From Streptomyces griseochromogenes (GTDB lineage: Bacteria > Actinomycetota > Actinomycetes > Streptomycetales > Streptomycetaceae), in assembly GCF_001542625.1 (NCBI RefSeq), contig NZ_CP016279.1, forward strand, positions 6,386,001 through 6,450,000: DNA of 64,000 nucleotides, in the 5' to 3' direction. Below are positions 35,701 to 43,071 of this stretch, one piece after another. The notes below the pieces were generated by a model, which made no database searches, was not told the DNA's origin, and saw only the letters and a list, made by a program, of their open reading frames with translations. Position 1 is the first letter of the stretch; each line of letters starts with the position of its first letter. Made by a program: the position numbers and the translations under genes.

Positions 35701-37690
35701 GGAGGTACGCCGGCAGACGCTCACCGCTCTGGCCCTGCGCGGCCGCTGGCGACAGGCACAGGATCTGCTGGCACGCTACCGGGCCGAGGACGAGCCGGAG
35801 CACTGGATCCGCGCCGCGGTCTCCCTCATGTACACGGGATGCGACACCGCCCAGCGGGAGGCCGCGTCGCTGGCGGAGGAACTGCTGGCCGCGCCACCGG
35901 AACCGCTGAGCGTGGAGGAACAGCTGCGGCTCCGCTCGATCGCATGCGACGTGCTCGCCCGGGCCGGTCGCTGGCGGGCCCTGGCCACCCGTCTGGAGCC
36001 CCTCACGTTTCTGTCTCCCGACGGCGACACGGTGCTCGGCATCGCCGAGGCGGCCGCCGAGTCGCTGGATCGGCACCCCGAGCGGAAGGCTGAGGTGCTG
36101 GACGCGCTCTGTCCCGTCCTGGGCCCGGACGTCTGGTCCGCGGCACTCGCCCGGGCCTGCGCCCGGCGGGGCCAGTGGCGTACGGCGGTCTCGATGGCCC
36201 GGGACATCACGGATCCCGTGGGCCGACGCACGGCACTCACCCAGGTGGCCGCGGCCCTCGTCGAGCGTGAACCACGACGCGCGAGCGACCTGGCGGACGA
36301 GGCCGAGCGCACCCCGGCGTTCGCGCGCCCCGGCCCGTTCGGAACCGCCACCCACGCACCGCTCACCCTCACCGGCTGTGCAGAGGCGCTGGCCCCCGTC
36401 CTTCCGGACCAGGCGCTGCGAGCGGCCCACTCCGCCGCCCAGGCTCTCTTCACCACGCAGGAGCTGCGGGGGCGGTGCGCCGTGGCGCTGGCCCGCGCGG
36501 GCGACGGTGCCGCCGCCGTCGGCGTGCTGGACCAGCTGCGCGATCCCGATTGGCGGTGCCGGACACGGGTGGCACTGGTCGCCGCCGCGGTCGCGGCCGG
36601 GCTACGGGAGGAGTCCCGGCGCCTCACCATGGAGGTGCTCGGCTCGGAGGACAAAGCCGCGCTTCCCGAATGTCTCGCGCTCATCGCGGCGGCCGGCTTC
36701 CACGACCCGGACACCGCCGCCGGACTCAGGCGGGAAGCCGCCCATTGGGCCGCCGTATCCGTGCTCCGCCCGGCCGACAGGGCGCGATGCCTGACGGCCG
36801 TACTGCGGCACTGCCCGGCCACGGACCGGACGACGGTGTCGGTAGCCGCTCGCGATCTGGCCGCCGCGCTCGACTCCGTGCAGAGTCCCGGCAACGCGCT
36901 CCCGCTGGCCGCGCGGGCCGCCGTGGCGCTGGAGCCCCTCGACCGGGAGGCCGCTGCCCGCTTCGCCGCCAGGGCCCTGGCGGCAGCGGCGGCCCTCGAC
37001 CCGGTGTGGCCCGGCGAGGCCCCGGCCACGGCTGTCGCCGACGCCACCACGGTGCTGTGCCGGGTCGGCGGTCTGACGACGGTGTGGAGACAGGCCGGAT
37101 CGCGTGACTCCGACGCCCTGGGCGACATCCTGCCGGTGCTGCTCGCCGGAACCGCCGCCGGGACGGTCTTCGCAGCGCCCGACCGGGCAGCGGAACAGGC
37201 CCGGGAAGCAGCGGGGCTGCTGCGCGGGTACCGAGGCCGGCTCGGCGTTCATCCTGCCCTGGGCCGACAGGAGTTCATCCTGCCGGAGCCCGTCCTCGAC
37301 TGCCTGACGGTGTCCGCCGGTGCGCTGGCCGCCCTGGACGAGTGGCCCGATGCCCGAGCCCTGCTGGAGCACGTGCGCAGCCCGTGGCAGCGTGACATCG
37401 CCTGGGCACGGCTCGCGCGCTCCCTGGCGGCCGACGCCGAACGACCCGAAGCCGACCGCGTCGTCCGTCAGGCCGCCGACCGGGCACTGCGCCAGGCGTT
37501 GGCGGGCGACCGCTGGCCCGACGTACTCCCTCTGCCGGCAGCCCGGCACCCGGACACCCTCGCCGGGGCCTGTGCACTGACCCTCGACACGGCCGTGCCG
37601 CCGCCGACAGCCCCCGGCCAGGGCCGCGGGGTCACAGTTCACCCGGTGGGGCCGTCCTTCTCGGCCAGCAGCGTGCCATCGGGACCGTAG
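32789..37690 (+). CDS. Trypsin-like protease/STAND NTPase with helical repeats
   Basis: A 1633-aa multidomain conflict-type protein. Residues 1-215: trypsin fold with a full triad, H39 (LTAAHVVRG), D74 (TDAALLDI) and S169 (GMSGAAVW). Residues about 255-520: STAND/NACHT-like NTPase with a variant Walker A (APPWHGKTAF, K283, first Gly replaced by Ala) and Walker B (LLVIVDGLDED, D369). Residues 560-1633: long tract of TPR/HEAT-like helical pairs (for example LRAARTVTGPGARRRALLDL; AALVEREPRRASDLADEAER). In STAND proteins repeats sense a ligand, the NTPase oligomerises and the N-terminal effector is switched on, so induced proteolysis and cell death or phage defence is the family-based expectation. 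A TTA leucine codon (residue 390) is the only one I found in the window. Confidence 0.88.
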   Translation: MSGLRAERAAEVIVTRPDGTRLRGSGYLVATGLVLTAAHVVRGAKAVTVRFNPDQDDEWSAPAQARWFGPGRTDAALLDIGPGPHSSPTREVDPVSFGAPGSDNAVLTCSAVGFPRFKLRQWPDGSVARDVCHAWGHVPVLSNLRSGTLEFRVPPPERTERGSPWEGMSGAAVWAEGRVIGIVVEHHRAEGPGTLTVSRADTWAGRGDGPGGELLRRAGLGIPPEPVGAAAGDLRVAEGYRAQARSVAPPELLDREREFEEVLRFCAGPGGYQWWQAPPWHGKTAFTAWLAAHPPSGVAVAAFFITRRDTGQCDSEAFAQAMSAQLAAVAGESPVQGIAPGTHAREWHRLLEAAARRQRRHRRLLVIVDGLDEDLSQTASPRRPSIASLLPRHLPEGVFVLVTSRPRPGLPADLPGDHPLRHCEPRPLAPSPHATRLRYEAEYELGELLAGDSAERQVIGLLAAAGEGLSRAELCALTGMPAHRLDRLTSGPLGRSLAERTFPVFLGESPHVRTALVFAHDTLLTTALRLLDDELPALREHIHRWADTHRDRGWPPDTAHFLLSGYGRMVLTEADPGRVARVIADPVRHDRMASRLLGDGPGLRESSAARRLIAQDASEDALRAAVLLAAAHDRLRGRAPDGDGELALLRARLGQNDRAQALAEAMPEGEAKCFTLIRLADHLAESEPRRAVTLAGAAMTLVHAASPSSYRSVPAIAAVRAGGVLMRLGSPEAAPALRTALGMVAADRAARRERTAEDGASGWTNEVLVSAAESFGAAGDLDGVCTVWSTGHDAEGRATALLRALASFARHGHRFPTDHLTDGPGDAPGWPDAVRAAWPAALAGVGADEDAWQAVHEVAEGRRDPVLVAMSEAFAEAGDLAQALRAARTVTGPGARRRALLDLAPRASNAQDGLRLIEEACPHGHTTAAPSADWPCGGACAALRVRALGTLDRWDEALAVSALAHSMRFRQEVRRQTLTALALRGRWRQAQDLLARYRAEDEPEHWIRAAVSLMYTGCDTAQREAASLAEELLAAPPEPLSVEEQLRLRSIACDVLARAGRWRALATRLEPLTFLSPDGDTVLGIAEAAAESLDRHPERKAEVLDALCPVLGPDVWSAALARACARRGQWRTAVSMARDITDPVGRRTALTQVAAALVEREPRRASDLADEAERTPAFARPGPFGTATHAPLTLTGCAEALAPVLPDQALRAAHSAAQALFTTQELRGRCAVALARAGDGAAAVGVLDQLRDPDWRCRTRVALVAAAVAAGLREESRRLTMEVLGSEDKAALPECLALIAAAGFHDPDTAAGLRREAAHWAAVSVLRPADRARCLTAVLRHCPATDRTTVSVAARDLAAALDSVQSPGNALPLAARAAVALEPLDREAAARFAARALAAAAALDPVWPGEAPATAVADATTVLCRVGGLTTVWRQAGSRDSDALGDILPVLLAGTAAGTVFAAPDRAAEQAREAAGLLRGYRGRLGVHPALGRQEFILPEPVLDCLTVSAGALAALDEWPDARALLEHVRSPWQRDIAWARLARSLAADAERPEADRVVRQAADRALRQALAGDRWPDVLPLPAARHPDTLAGACALTLDTAVPPPTAPGQGRGVTVHPVGPSFSASSVPSGP

Positions 37691-38184
37691 ACGAAGACGT
37701 GCACCATCCAGCCCGCGTACTGAGCCTTGTGCACGGCGAGGACGGTCGTGTCCAAAGTGTCGTCGTACGGGAGCAGGCCCGTCGAACTCTTCCCGTCGTA
37801 ACCGGTGCCGGTCCCGCCCCCCTGCTTGTCCGGGTAGTAGGAAGCCCATTTGACGAGGCACTCCTGGCCTCGCAGCCCCACGATGTCCATGTGGACCGCG
37901 ATGTCCTCGTAGGAGGAACTCGCCGAGTTCGTTCCTTTGCTGACAATGCGGGTGATACGGGCGGACACCGTCGGGGACGGGGACGGCGTGTCGGCGCCCA
38001 TCGTCTCGGTCACCGTGGACGTCGGTGCCGGGTCCGGTGTGCCGGGGCTGCAGCCGTGCACCTGGTAGATCAGTCCGGTGATCGCGGACACCACGATCGG
38101 CGCCACCGCGTAACGCCACACTCCGTCGCCGTGCGAGCCCCCACCGTTGGCGGACTGGCCGTGCTGCTGTGTCCCGTCCGTCAT
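37639..38184 (-). CDS. Membrane-anchored protein, unknown function
   Basis: A 181-aa protein: a Gly/Ser/His-rich cytosolic N-terminus, one membrane helix at about residues 25-45 (WRYAVAPIVVSAITGLIYQV), a Pro/Thr-rich spacer and an extracytoplasmic domain from residue 75 (SARITRIVSKGTNSASSSYE; VHMDIVGLRGQECLVKWASY). The outer domain has one Cys and a beta-rich pattern; I do not recognise the family. It is convergent with the trypsin-STAND gene and overlaps its last 52 bp, which implies antisense overlap of the two messages. ATG 38184 (GGGGG upstream) is used rather than GTG 38190. Confidence 0.72.
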   Translation of the reverse strand: MTDGTQQHGQSANGGGSHGDGVWRYAVAPIVVSAITGLIYQVHGCSPGTPDPAPTSTVTETMGADTPSPSPTVSARITRIVSKGTNSASSSYEDIAVHMDIVGLRGQECLVKWASYYPDKQGGGTGTGYDGKSSTGLLPYDDTLDTTVLAVHKAQYAGWMVHVFVYGPDGTLLAEKDGPTG

Positions 38185-38323
38185 CAGCACCCCCGAGGTG
38201 ATGACTTGTCAACTTCTGGTGTTTCCAGGCTACTTCAATCCCACGGCAAGGGGACTTGACAGCCAGGGGGTGCGACCGCCACCGGCGCCGCACCCCCACA
38301 GCGGCGAAGGAACGCCCGCCGCC

Positions 38324-39178
38324 TCAGCCGAGTTCCAGCGTGGTGACGCCGAACACCCGCTCCCTGGCGTGCTCGCGGACCGGGCCGGTGTACATGCGGG
38401 CCGTCTCGAACGAGGGGCTGAATCCGGCCTCTTCCGCCAGCGCGACGCCGGCGGCGTTCGGTTCGGGGACGTCGATCGCCACCTCGCGGCCGGCGGCGTC
38501 GGCGGTGAGCGCGGCGAACAGGGCCCGGGCGTCGTCGGCGGCGTCCGCGAAGAGCGGGCCGATGCGCAGACAGTCGCGACCGGGGCGGATCACCCCGTAG
38601 CCGGTGAGTCGGTCGCCGTCGTGGCGGACGAACGCCCGGTGGCCGGGGGCGGTCAGCCACTCGGCGAGGAAGCGCGGGCGGTCGGCCGGAGTGCAGGCGC
38701 CGTCGTAGGCGGTGAGGGCGGCCAGGTCGGCGGATGCGGCGGGGCGGACGCCGGCGGGTGCGGCGGTCACGGGTGCCGTGCCGGTGAACCGGACGGTGCG
38801 GTAGGCGAGTTCGAAGCCCGACTGACGGTAGTTGTCCTGCTGGGCGACGACTCCGTCCAGCCCGACGGTGCGGTCTCCGGCGTGCGCCAGGGCGGTCTTC
38901 CACGTGGCGAGGCCGTGGCCGTGGCCGCGCAGATCCGGACGGACGAGGTAGAAGCCGAGGAAGGCGTAGTCGGAGCCGTAGTTGACGACGGAGATGGCCG
39001 ATACGGGCTCCCCGTCGATCCGGCCGATGAAGAAGCCCTCGGGGTCCTGGGCGAAGAAGGCCGGGCCGTCGGACAGCCCGGGATTCCAGCCCTCCGCCGC
39101 CGCCCACCCGCCGACCACCGCCCAGTCGGCGAGGGTGGCCTGCGTGACGACGAGGTCCTGGGGGGCCGGAGAGGTCAT
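38324..39178 (-). CDS. Tandem GNAT acetyltransferase
   Basis: A 284-aa protein with two GNAT modules, a common actinobacterial layout: residues 1-140 (WAAAEGWNPGLSDGPAFFAQ; YLVRPDLRGHGHGLATWKTA, acetyl-CoA loop RGHGHG) and residues 145-284 (HRAFVRHDGDRLTGYGVIRP; FSPSFETARMYTG, the end motif of the YitI/acetyltransferase 18-like C-terminal module). GGAG seven bases before ATG 39178 supports the start. Substrate unknown. Confidence 0.88.
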   Translation of the reverse strand: MTSPAPQDLVVTQATLADWAVVGGWAAAEGWNPGLSDGPAFFAQDPEGFFIGRIDGEPVSAISVVNYGSDYAFLGFYLVRPDLRGHGHGLATWKTALAHAGDRTVGLDGVVAQQDNYRQSGFELAYRTVRFTGTAPVTAAPAGVRPAASADLAALTAYDGACTPADRPRFLAEWLTAPGHRAFVRHDGDRLTGYGVIRPGRDCLRIGPLFADAADDARALFAALTADAAGREVAIDVPEPNAAGVALAEEAGFSPSFETARMYTGPVREHARERVFGVTTLELG

Positions 39179-39297
39179 CGGTGCGCTCCATTCCATGGGG
39201 TCGGATGTGCCGGTCGGCGCGACGCGCCGACCGTGCCCTCAGCATCCTTTCCGATCACACCCCGCCCGCGCCACGCGTGGATCGGCCGTTGCGTGCC

Positions 39298-39732
39298 TCA
39301 AACGGCCCGGCCGGGCGGCGTGTTGGTGACGCGCAGCAGCGGGATCGTGGAGGCGAGGACGAACAGGCCGAAGAGGGTGATGGGGAGCAGTCCCACCGGG
39401 CTCAGCAGCCTTGCCGGGTCCTCCCGCAGCCACGCCCGGTCGGCGAACCAGTTCGCGAGGACGTCGAGAACCATCACCGCACAGGCCGACCGGATGCCCT
39501 CCGGCCGGACGAGCAACGCGAGGACGGCCACCAGCGGATCGAGCACGACCAGGCCGATGAAGAACACTTGAAGGAGTGGCGGAGCGAAGGACGCGTAGAC
39601 ATGGAGCCCGCCGCGCGTCAGGTCCAGGGCGTGGGCGCCCGCTCCCTCCAGGAAGCCGATCACGTACAGGGCGAGGGCCCCTCGTGCCCAGGGCGGCAGG
39701 GCCCGCCACCGCTCTCGTATGCCGTTCCGCAC
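39298..39732 (-). CDS. Small integral membrane protein
   Basis: A 144-aa protein with four hydrophobic segments (ARGALALYVIGFLEGAGAHA; PPLLQVFFIGLVVLDPLVAV; CAVMVLDVLANWFADRAWL; LLPITLFGLFVLASTIPLLR). No known motif; similar four-helix proteins of unknown function are common in Streptomyces. It reads away from the GNAT gene's start side in the same direction as its neighbours but with a 119-bp gap, so co-transcription is uncertain. Confidence 0.75.
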   Translation of the reverse strand: MRNGIRERWRALPPWARGALALYVIGFLEGAGAHALDLTRGGLHVYASFAPPLLQVFFIGLVVLDPLVAVLALLVRPEGIRSACAVMVLDVLANWFADRAWLREDPARLLSPVGLLPITLFGLFVLASTIPLLRVTNTPPGRAV

Positions 39733-39846
39733 CGGATCACGCTATCGCCCGGCCCGATCCCGCCGCCCGGCCGGGTGGTCGGCGGATCCGGCGCATGTCC
39801 CGGGCCCCACCGGGCCGGCGTCCGGTGGGACCTGCCGGAGTGCGGG

Positions 39847-40488
39847 TCAGCGGTCCCGGCCGGGGTGGAAGCGGCGGTAGAGGACCGCGCCGGTGAGGAT
39901 CAGGGCTGCGCCGCCGGCCACCGCGGGGGCGGTCAGGTCCGTTCCGGTGTGGGCCAGGGTGGCCACGGACGGGTGCCGGGCGGGGTGCGGGGCGCGCGGG
40001 AGGGGGCGGGCCCTGACGGGGGCCGGCGGCGGCGCGGGAGTGGGGTCGGCGGTGTTGGCGGAGTGGTTGCCGACGGCCGGGTTGCCCACGCCGACCACGT
40101 TCACGCTGTTGCCGCTGACGTTCACCGGCAGATGCACGGGCAGCTGGATGCCGTTGCCGGAGAGCACGCCGGGCGAGTCCTGCGTGCTGCCTTTCGCCGA
40201 GGCGCCGCCGGACTTGGCAGAGCCGCCGCCGGCGGCGCCGTTCTCGCATGCGTTGCCGGCGGCGGGGTTGAGCAGCCCGACCACGTCGACCGTGTTGCCG
40301 CACACGTTCACCGGTACGTTCACCGGCAGCTGGATGGTGTTGCCGGAGATCAGCCCGGGCGAGCCGGCCGCCGAGCCGTCGGCGGCGGCCCCGTCGGCCG
40401 CGGAGGCGGCACACACCGGCATCGCCACGGCCATCGCGCCGGAGGCGGCGACTACGGCGATCACACCGTTTCGGGTAGCCCGTCTCAT
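39847..40488 (-). CDS. Long chaplin with two chaplin domains and sortase signal
   Basis: A 213-aa cell-wall-anchored amyloid-forming surface protein of aerial hyphae and spores. After a Sec signal (NGVIAVVAASGAMAVAMPVC, then ASA-AD) come chaplin domain 1 (GLISGNTIQLPVNVPVNVCG, then VGLLNPAAGNACEN) and domain 2 (GVLSGNGIQLPVHLPVNVSG, then VGVGNPAVGNHSAN), a Pro-rich wall spacer, and a sorting signal LAHTG at about residue 178 with a hydrophobic segment and basic tail (YRRFHPGRDR). Domain 2 has Ser in place of both cysteines of domain 1. This is the ChpA-C type; sortase E class enzymes recognise LAxTG. Confidence 0.95.
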   Translation of the reverse strand: MRRATRNGVIAVVAASGAMAVAMPVCAASAADGAAADGSAAGSPGLISGNTIQLPVNVPVNVCGNTVDVVGLLNPAAGNACENGAAGGGSAKSGGASAKGSTQDSPGVLSGNGIQLPVHLPVNVSGNSVNVVGVGNPAVGNHSANTADPTPAPPPAPVRARPLPRAPHPARHPSVATLAHTGTDLTAPAVAGGAALILTGAVLYRRFHPGRDR

Positions 40489-40772
40489 AGGTTTCCCTGC
40501 CTTCCAGACATCCTCGCGGGCGCTCACCCGCATCGGATAAAACGCGGGCGGCCCGTCCGAGTTCTGCGTTTCCGGCGTTTCACCCCATCGAGTGTCATGA
40601 TCACTCGAACCGCACGTAAAGTCATCGAATGATCATCAATCCCAATGGAGCGCGCGAAGGATAGATCAACGGACACCGGCTCGCTCGTCCGGAGGCGGCC
40701 CTCACCGGGCCCGCTTATGGTGATCGAGGGCGCCGCCCCGGTCCGCAGCGGGTGCGCCCCGGGAGGCGATCC

Positions 40773-42422
40773 ATGCTGGTCAAGCTGTCCACACGGCCCG
40801 CCGTACGACGCTGCGCGGGCACCGGGGCGCTCGCCCTGGCACTGCTCGGGGCCGGGCTGCCCGCGGCCGCGGCCGACCGGCCGCAGCCCGACCTGTCCCG
40901 CTTCTACCGCCAGAAGGCGGCATGGGCGGCCTGCAAGGGCGCGGACACACCCAAGGACCTCCAGTGCGCGACGGTGACCGTGCCGATCGACTACGCGCAC
41001 CCCGGCGCGGGCACGCTCGACCTGGCACTGGCCCGCTACCGGGCGACCGGCCCGTCGCGGGGCTCGGTCCTGCTGAACTTCGGCGGGCCCGGCGGAGCGG
41101 GCGTCGGCGAATTCACCTCGGGCGGCAAGCAGTTCATGGATCTGACCAACGGCTACGACGTGGTCACCTTCGATCCGCGCGGCGTCGGCCGGTCCTCCCC
41201 CGTCAGCTGCGGCGACGGCCAGGGGCTGACGGTGGCGACGGAGGGCAGTCCCGACATCGGCCGCCCGCAGGCGCTGCTGAAGCGGCTGCGGCAGGACGCC
41301 GACCGGTGCGCACGGCACTCCGGCCCGGTCCTCGCGCACATAGGCACCGTGAACGCGGCCCGGGACATGGACGTCATCCGCCAGGCCCTCGGCGACAAGA
41401 AGCTGAACTACCTCGGCTTCTCCTACGGCACACGGCTCGGTGCCGTGTACGCGGCACAGTTCCCGCACAACGTGGGCCGGATGGCGCTGGACGGCGTGGA
41501 CACCCTGACCGAGCCGCTGTCCGAACAGGGGCTGGTGGGCGCCGAGGGACAGCAGACGGCACTGGACGACTTCCTGGACTGGTGTACGACGGACGTCGCC
41601 TGCCCGTTCGGACAGGACACGCGGGCGGCCGGGGACCAGGTCCTGCAGCTCGTGCGGTCACTGGACGAGAATCCGGTGCCCACGGACTTCGGGGGCGCGT
41701 TCTCCGGACAGGACCTGGTGGGCGCCATCGGACAGGCCCTCTACAGCAATGAGCTGTGGCCCTCCCTGGAGCGTGCGCTGGCCTCCCTGATCGAGGACGG
41801 CGACACACGGCGCGTACTCAGCTTCTCCTCCGGCGGCGACTTCGCCGCGCCGGTGCGGCAAGGCGGCCAGGGACAGGGCCGCGACCACAAGAACGACCAC
41901 AAGAAGAAGCAGGACGGCGGCCTCGTGGACGCCCAGGACGTCCCCGCCGACAACCTGCCGGCCGCGCTGATGGCCATCAACTGCGCGGACGACCCCGACC
42001 GGCCCACCGCGACGCGGATCACCAAGGACCTGAAGGACCTGCGGGCCGCCTACGACGAGGCGTCCCCGGTCTTCGGCCGGTTCCGGCTCACCCAGCTGCT
42101 GATGTGCTATGGCCGCCCCAAGGGCACCGACTTCATCCGCGACCGGGTGAAGAACGTCCCGTCGGCCAGGATGCTGTTGGTGGGCACGCGCGGCGACCCG
42201 GCGACGCCGTACCGCTGGACCGAGGAGACGGCGCGGCGGCTCGGGCCGGCGGCCGTGGTGCTCGACAACAAGGGCGAGGGACACACCGGCTACTCGTCGT
42301 CCAAGTGCGTGCACCGCAAGATCGACGATTTCCTGCTGTACGGCTCCCTGCCGCCCAGCGGCAGCTCCTGCCCGGCGGACAGGGACGCCTGGAGCTCCAC
42401 CGCGAACACCTCCAACTGGTGA
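40773..42422 (+). CDS. Secreted alpha/beta hydrolase (tripeptidyl aminopeptidase type)
   Basis: A 549-aa exported serine hydrolase close to Streptomyces tripeptidyl aminopeptidase/proline iminopeptidase-like enzymes. Signal peptide at residues 1-32 (GTGALALALLGAGLPAAAA). Oxyanion loop NFGGPGGAGV, nucleophile S217 in GFSYGTRLG, catalytic Asp in VGTRGDPATPY and His in GEGHTGYS, then the C-terminal cap with conserved Cys pairs (SSKCVH, SSSCPA). A Lys/Asp-rich insert (QGRDHKNDHKKKQDGG, near residue 370) is not typical and looks like a surface loop expansion. GGAGG seven bases before ATG 40773 fixes the start. Confidence 0.92.
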   Translation: MLVKLSTRPAVRRCAGTGALALALLGAGLPAAAADRPQPDLSRFYRQKAAWAACKGADTPKDLQCATVTVPIDYAHPGAGTLDLALARYRATGPSRGSVLLNFGGPGGAGVGEFTSGGKQFMDLTNGYDVVTFDPRGVGRSSPVSCGDGQGLTVATEGSPDIGRPQALLKRLRQDADRCARHSGPVLAHIGTVNAARDMDVIRQALGDKKLNYLGFSYGTRLGAVYAAQFPHNVGRMALDGVDTLTEPLSEQGLVGAEGQQTALDDFLDWCTTDVACPFGQDTRAAGDQVLQLVRSLDENPVPTDFGGAFSGQDLVGAIGQALYSNELWPSLERALASLIEDGDTRRVLSFSSGGDFAAPVRQGGQGQGRDHKNDHKKKQDGGLVDAQDVPADNLPAALMAINCADDPDRPTATRITKDLKDLRAAYDEASPVFGRFRLTQLLMCYGRPKGTDFIRDRVKNVPSARMLLVGTRGDPATPYRWTEETARRLGPAAVVLDNKGEGHTGYSSSKCVHRKIDDFLLYGSLPPSGSSCPADRDAWSSTANTSNW

Positions 42423-42549
42423 CAGGAACGGCGCAAGCGGGTAACAGGGCTGATTACGGAACAACCTCGAGGTCGTCCCTCACGTCACTCCAGTGAGAGC
42501 GCGCCTCGGCCCGCCGTACCCGTACCTGACCGTGACAGGGGAATCCGTC

Positions 42550-43071
42550 ATGCGCACCCGCGCCGCCACCGTCGCACCCGCCGTCCTCGCCGCCGCCGCG
42601 ACCCTGCTGCTGGCCGCGCCGCAGAGCCAGGCGGCCGCGGCGCACACCAAGCCCGCCCGCTGCGCGGAAAAGGCGCTCGTCCTGCGGGCGAAGGCCACCG
42701 CCGATCCGTCCGTGGTGCGCCTCGGCGTGACCAACCGGAGCAGCCACGCCTGTGTCGTCGACCGGGTGCCCACGGTCACCTTCGCCGGCCTGGACGGTGC
42801 CGCGCTGCCGGTGCCCCGGGCCGACCGCGGCACCTACGCGCTCGGGGCGGGCCGCACCGGCTACGCGACCCTGCGCACCATCGCCGACCCGGCGGACCCC
42901 GAGGCCCGCCGGGCGGACGCGATCACGCTGGCCGCCTCGGCCTCCCAGTGGGGCCGCGCCTTCAGCGCGGCGCAGCTCGGCACCGGGACCGAGGTCCGGG
43001 TGTGGGAGCCGGTGACGACCTGGTGGCAGCCGACTGCGGCGGCCGCGGACCGGGCCCTCGGCGTCAGCTGA
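42550..43071 (+). CDS. Secreted DUF4232-like protein
   Basis: A 173-aa protein with a Sec signal (ATVAPAVLAAAATLLLAAPQ, cut near AAA-H) and a single beta-sandwich domain of the DUF4232 kind: LVLRAKATADPSVVRLGVTN, RSSHACVVDRVPTVTF, then GRTGYATLRTIADPADPEAR. Two cysteines (RCAEK and ACVVD) are placed as in DUF4232 disulfides. Function unknown; members are common exported proteins of actinobacteria. It follows the hydrolase gene by 127 bp and overlaps the convergent asnB stop by 8 bp. Confidence 0.82.
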   Translation: MRTRAATVAPAVLAAAATLLLAAPQSQAAAAHTKPARCAEKALVLRAKATADPSVVRLGVTNRSSHACVVDRVPTVTFAGLDGAALPVPRADRGTYALGAGRTGYATLRTIADPADPEARRADAITLAASASQWGRAFSAAQLGTGTEVRVWEPVTTWWQPTAAAADRALGVS

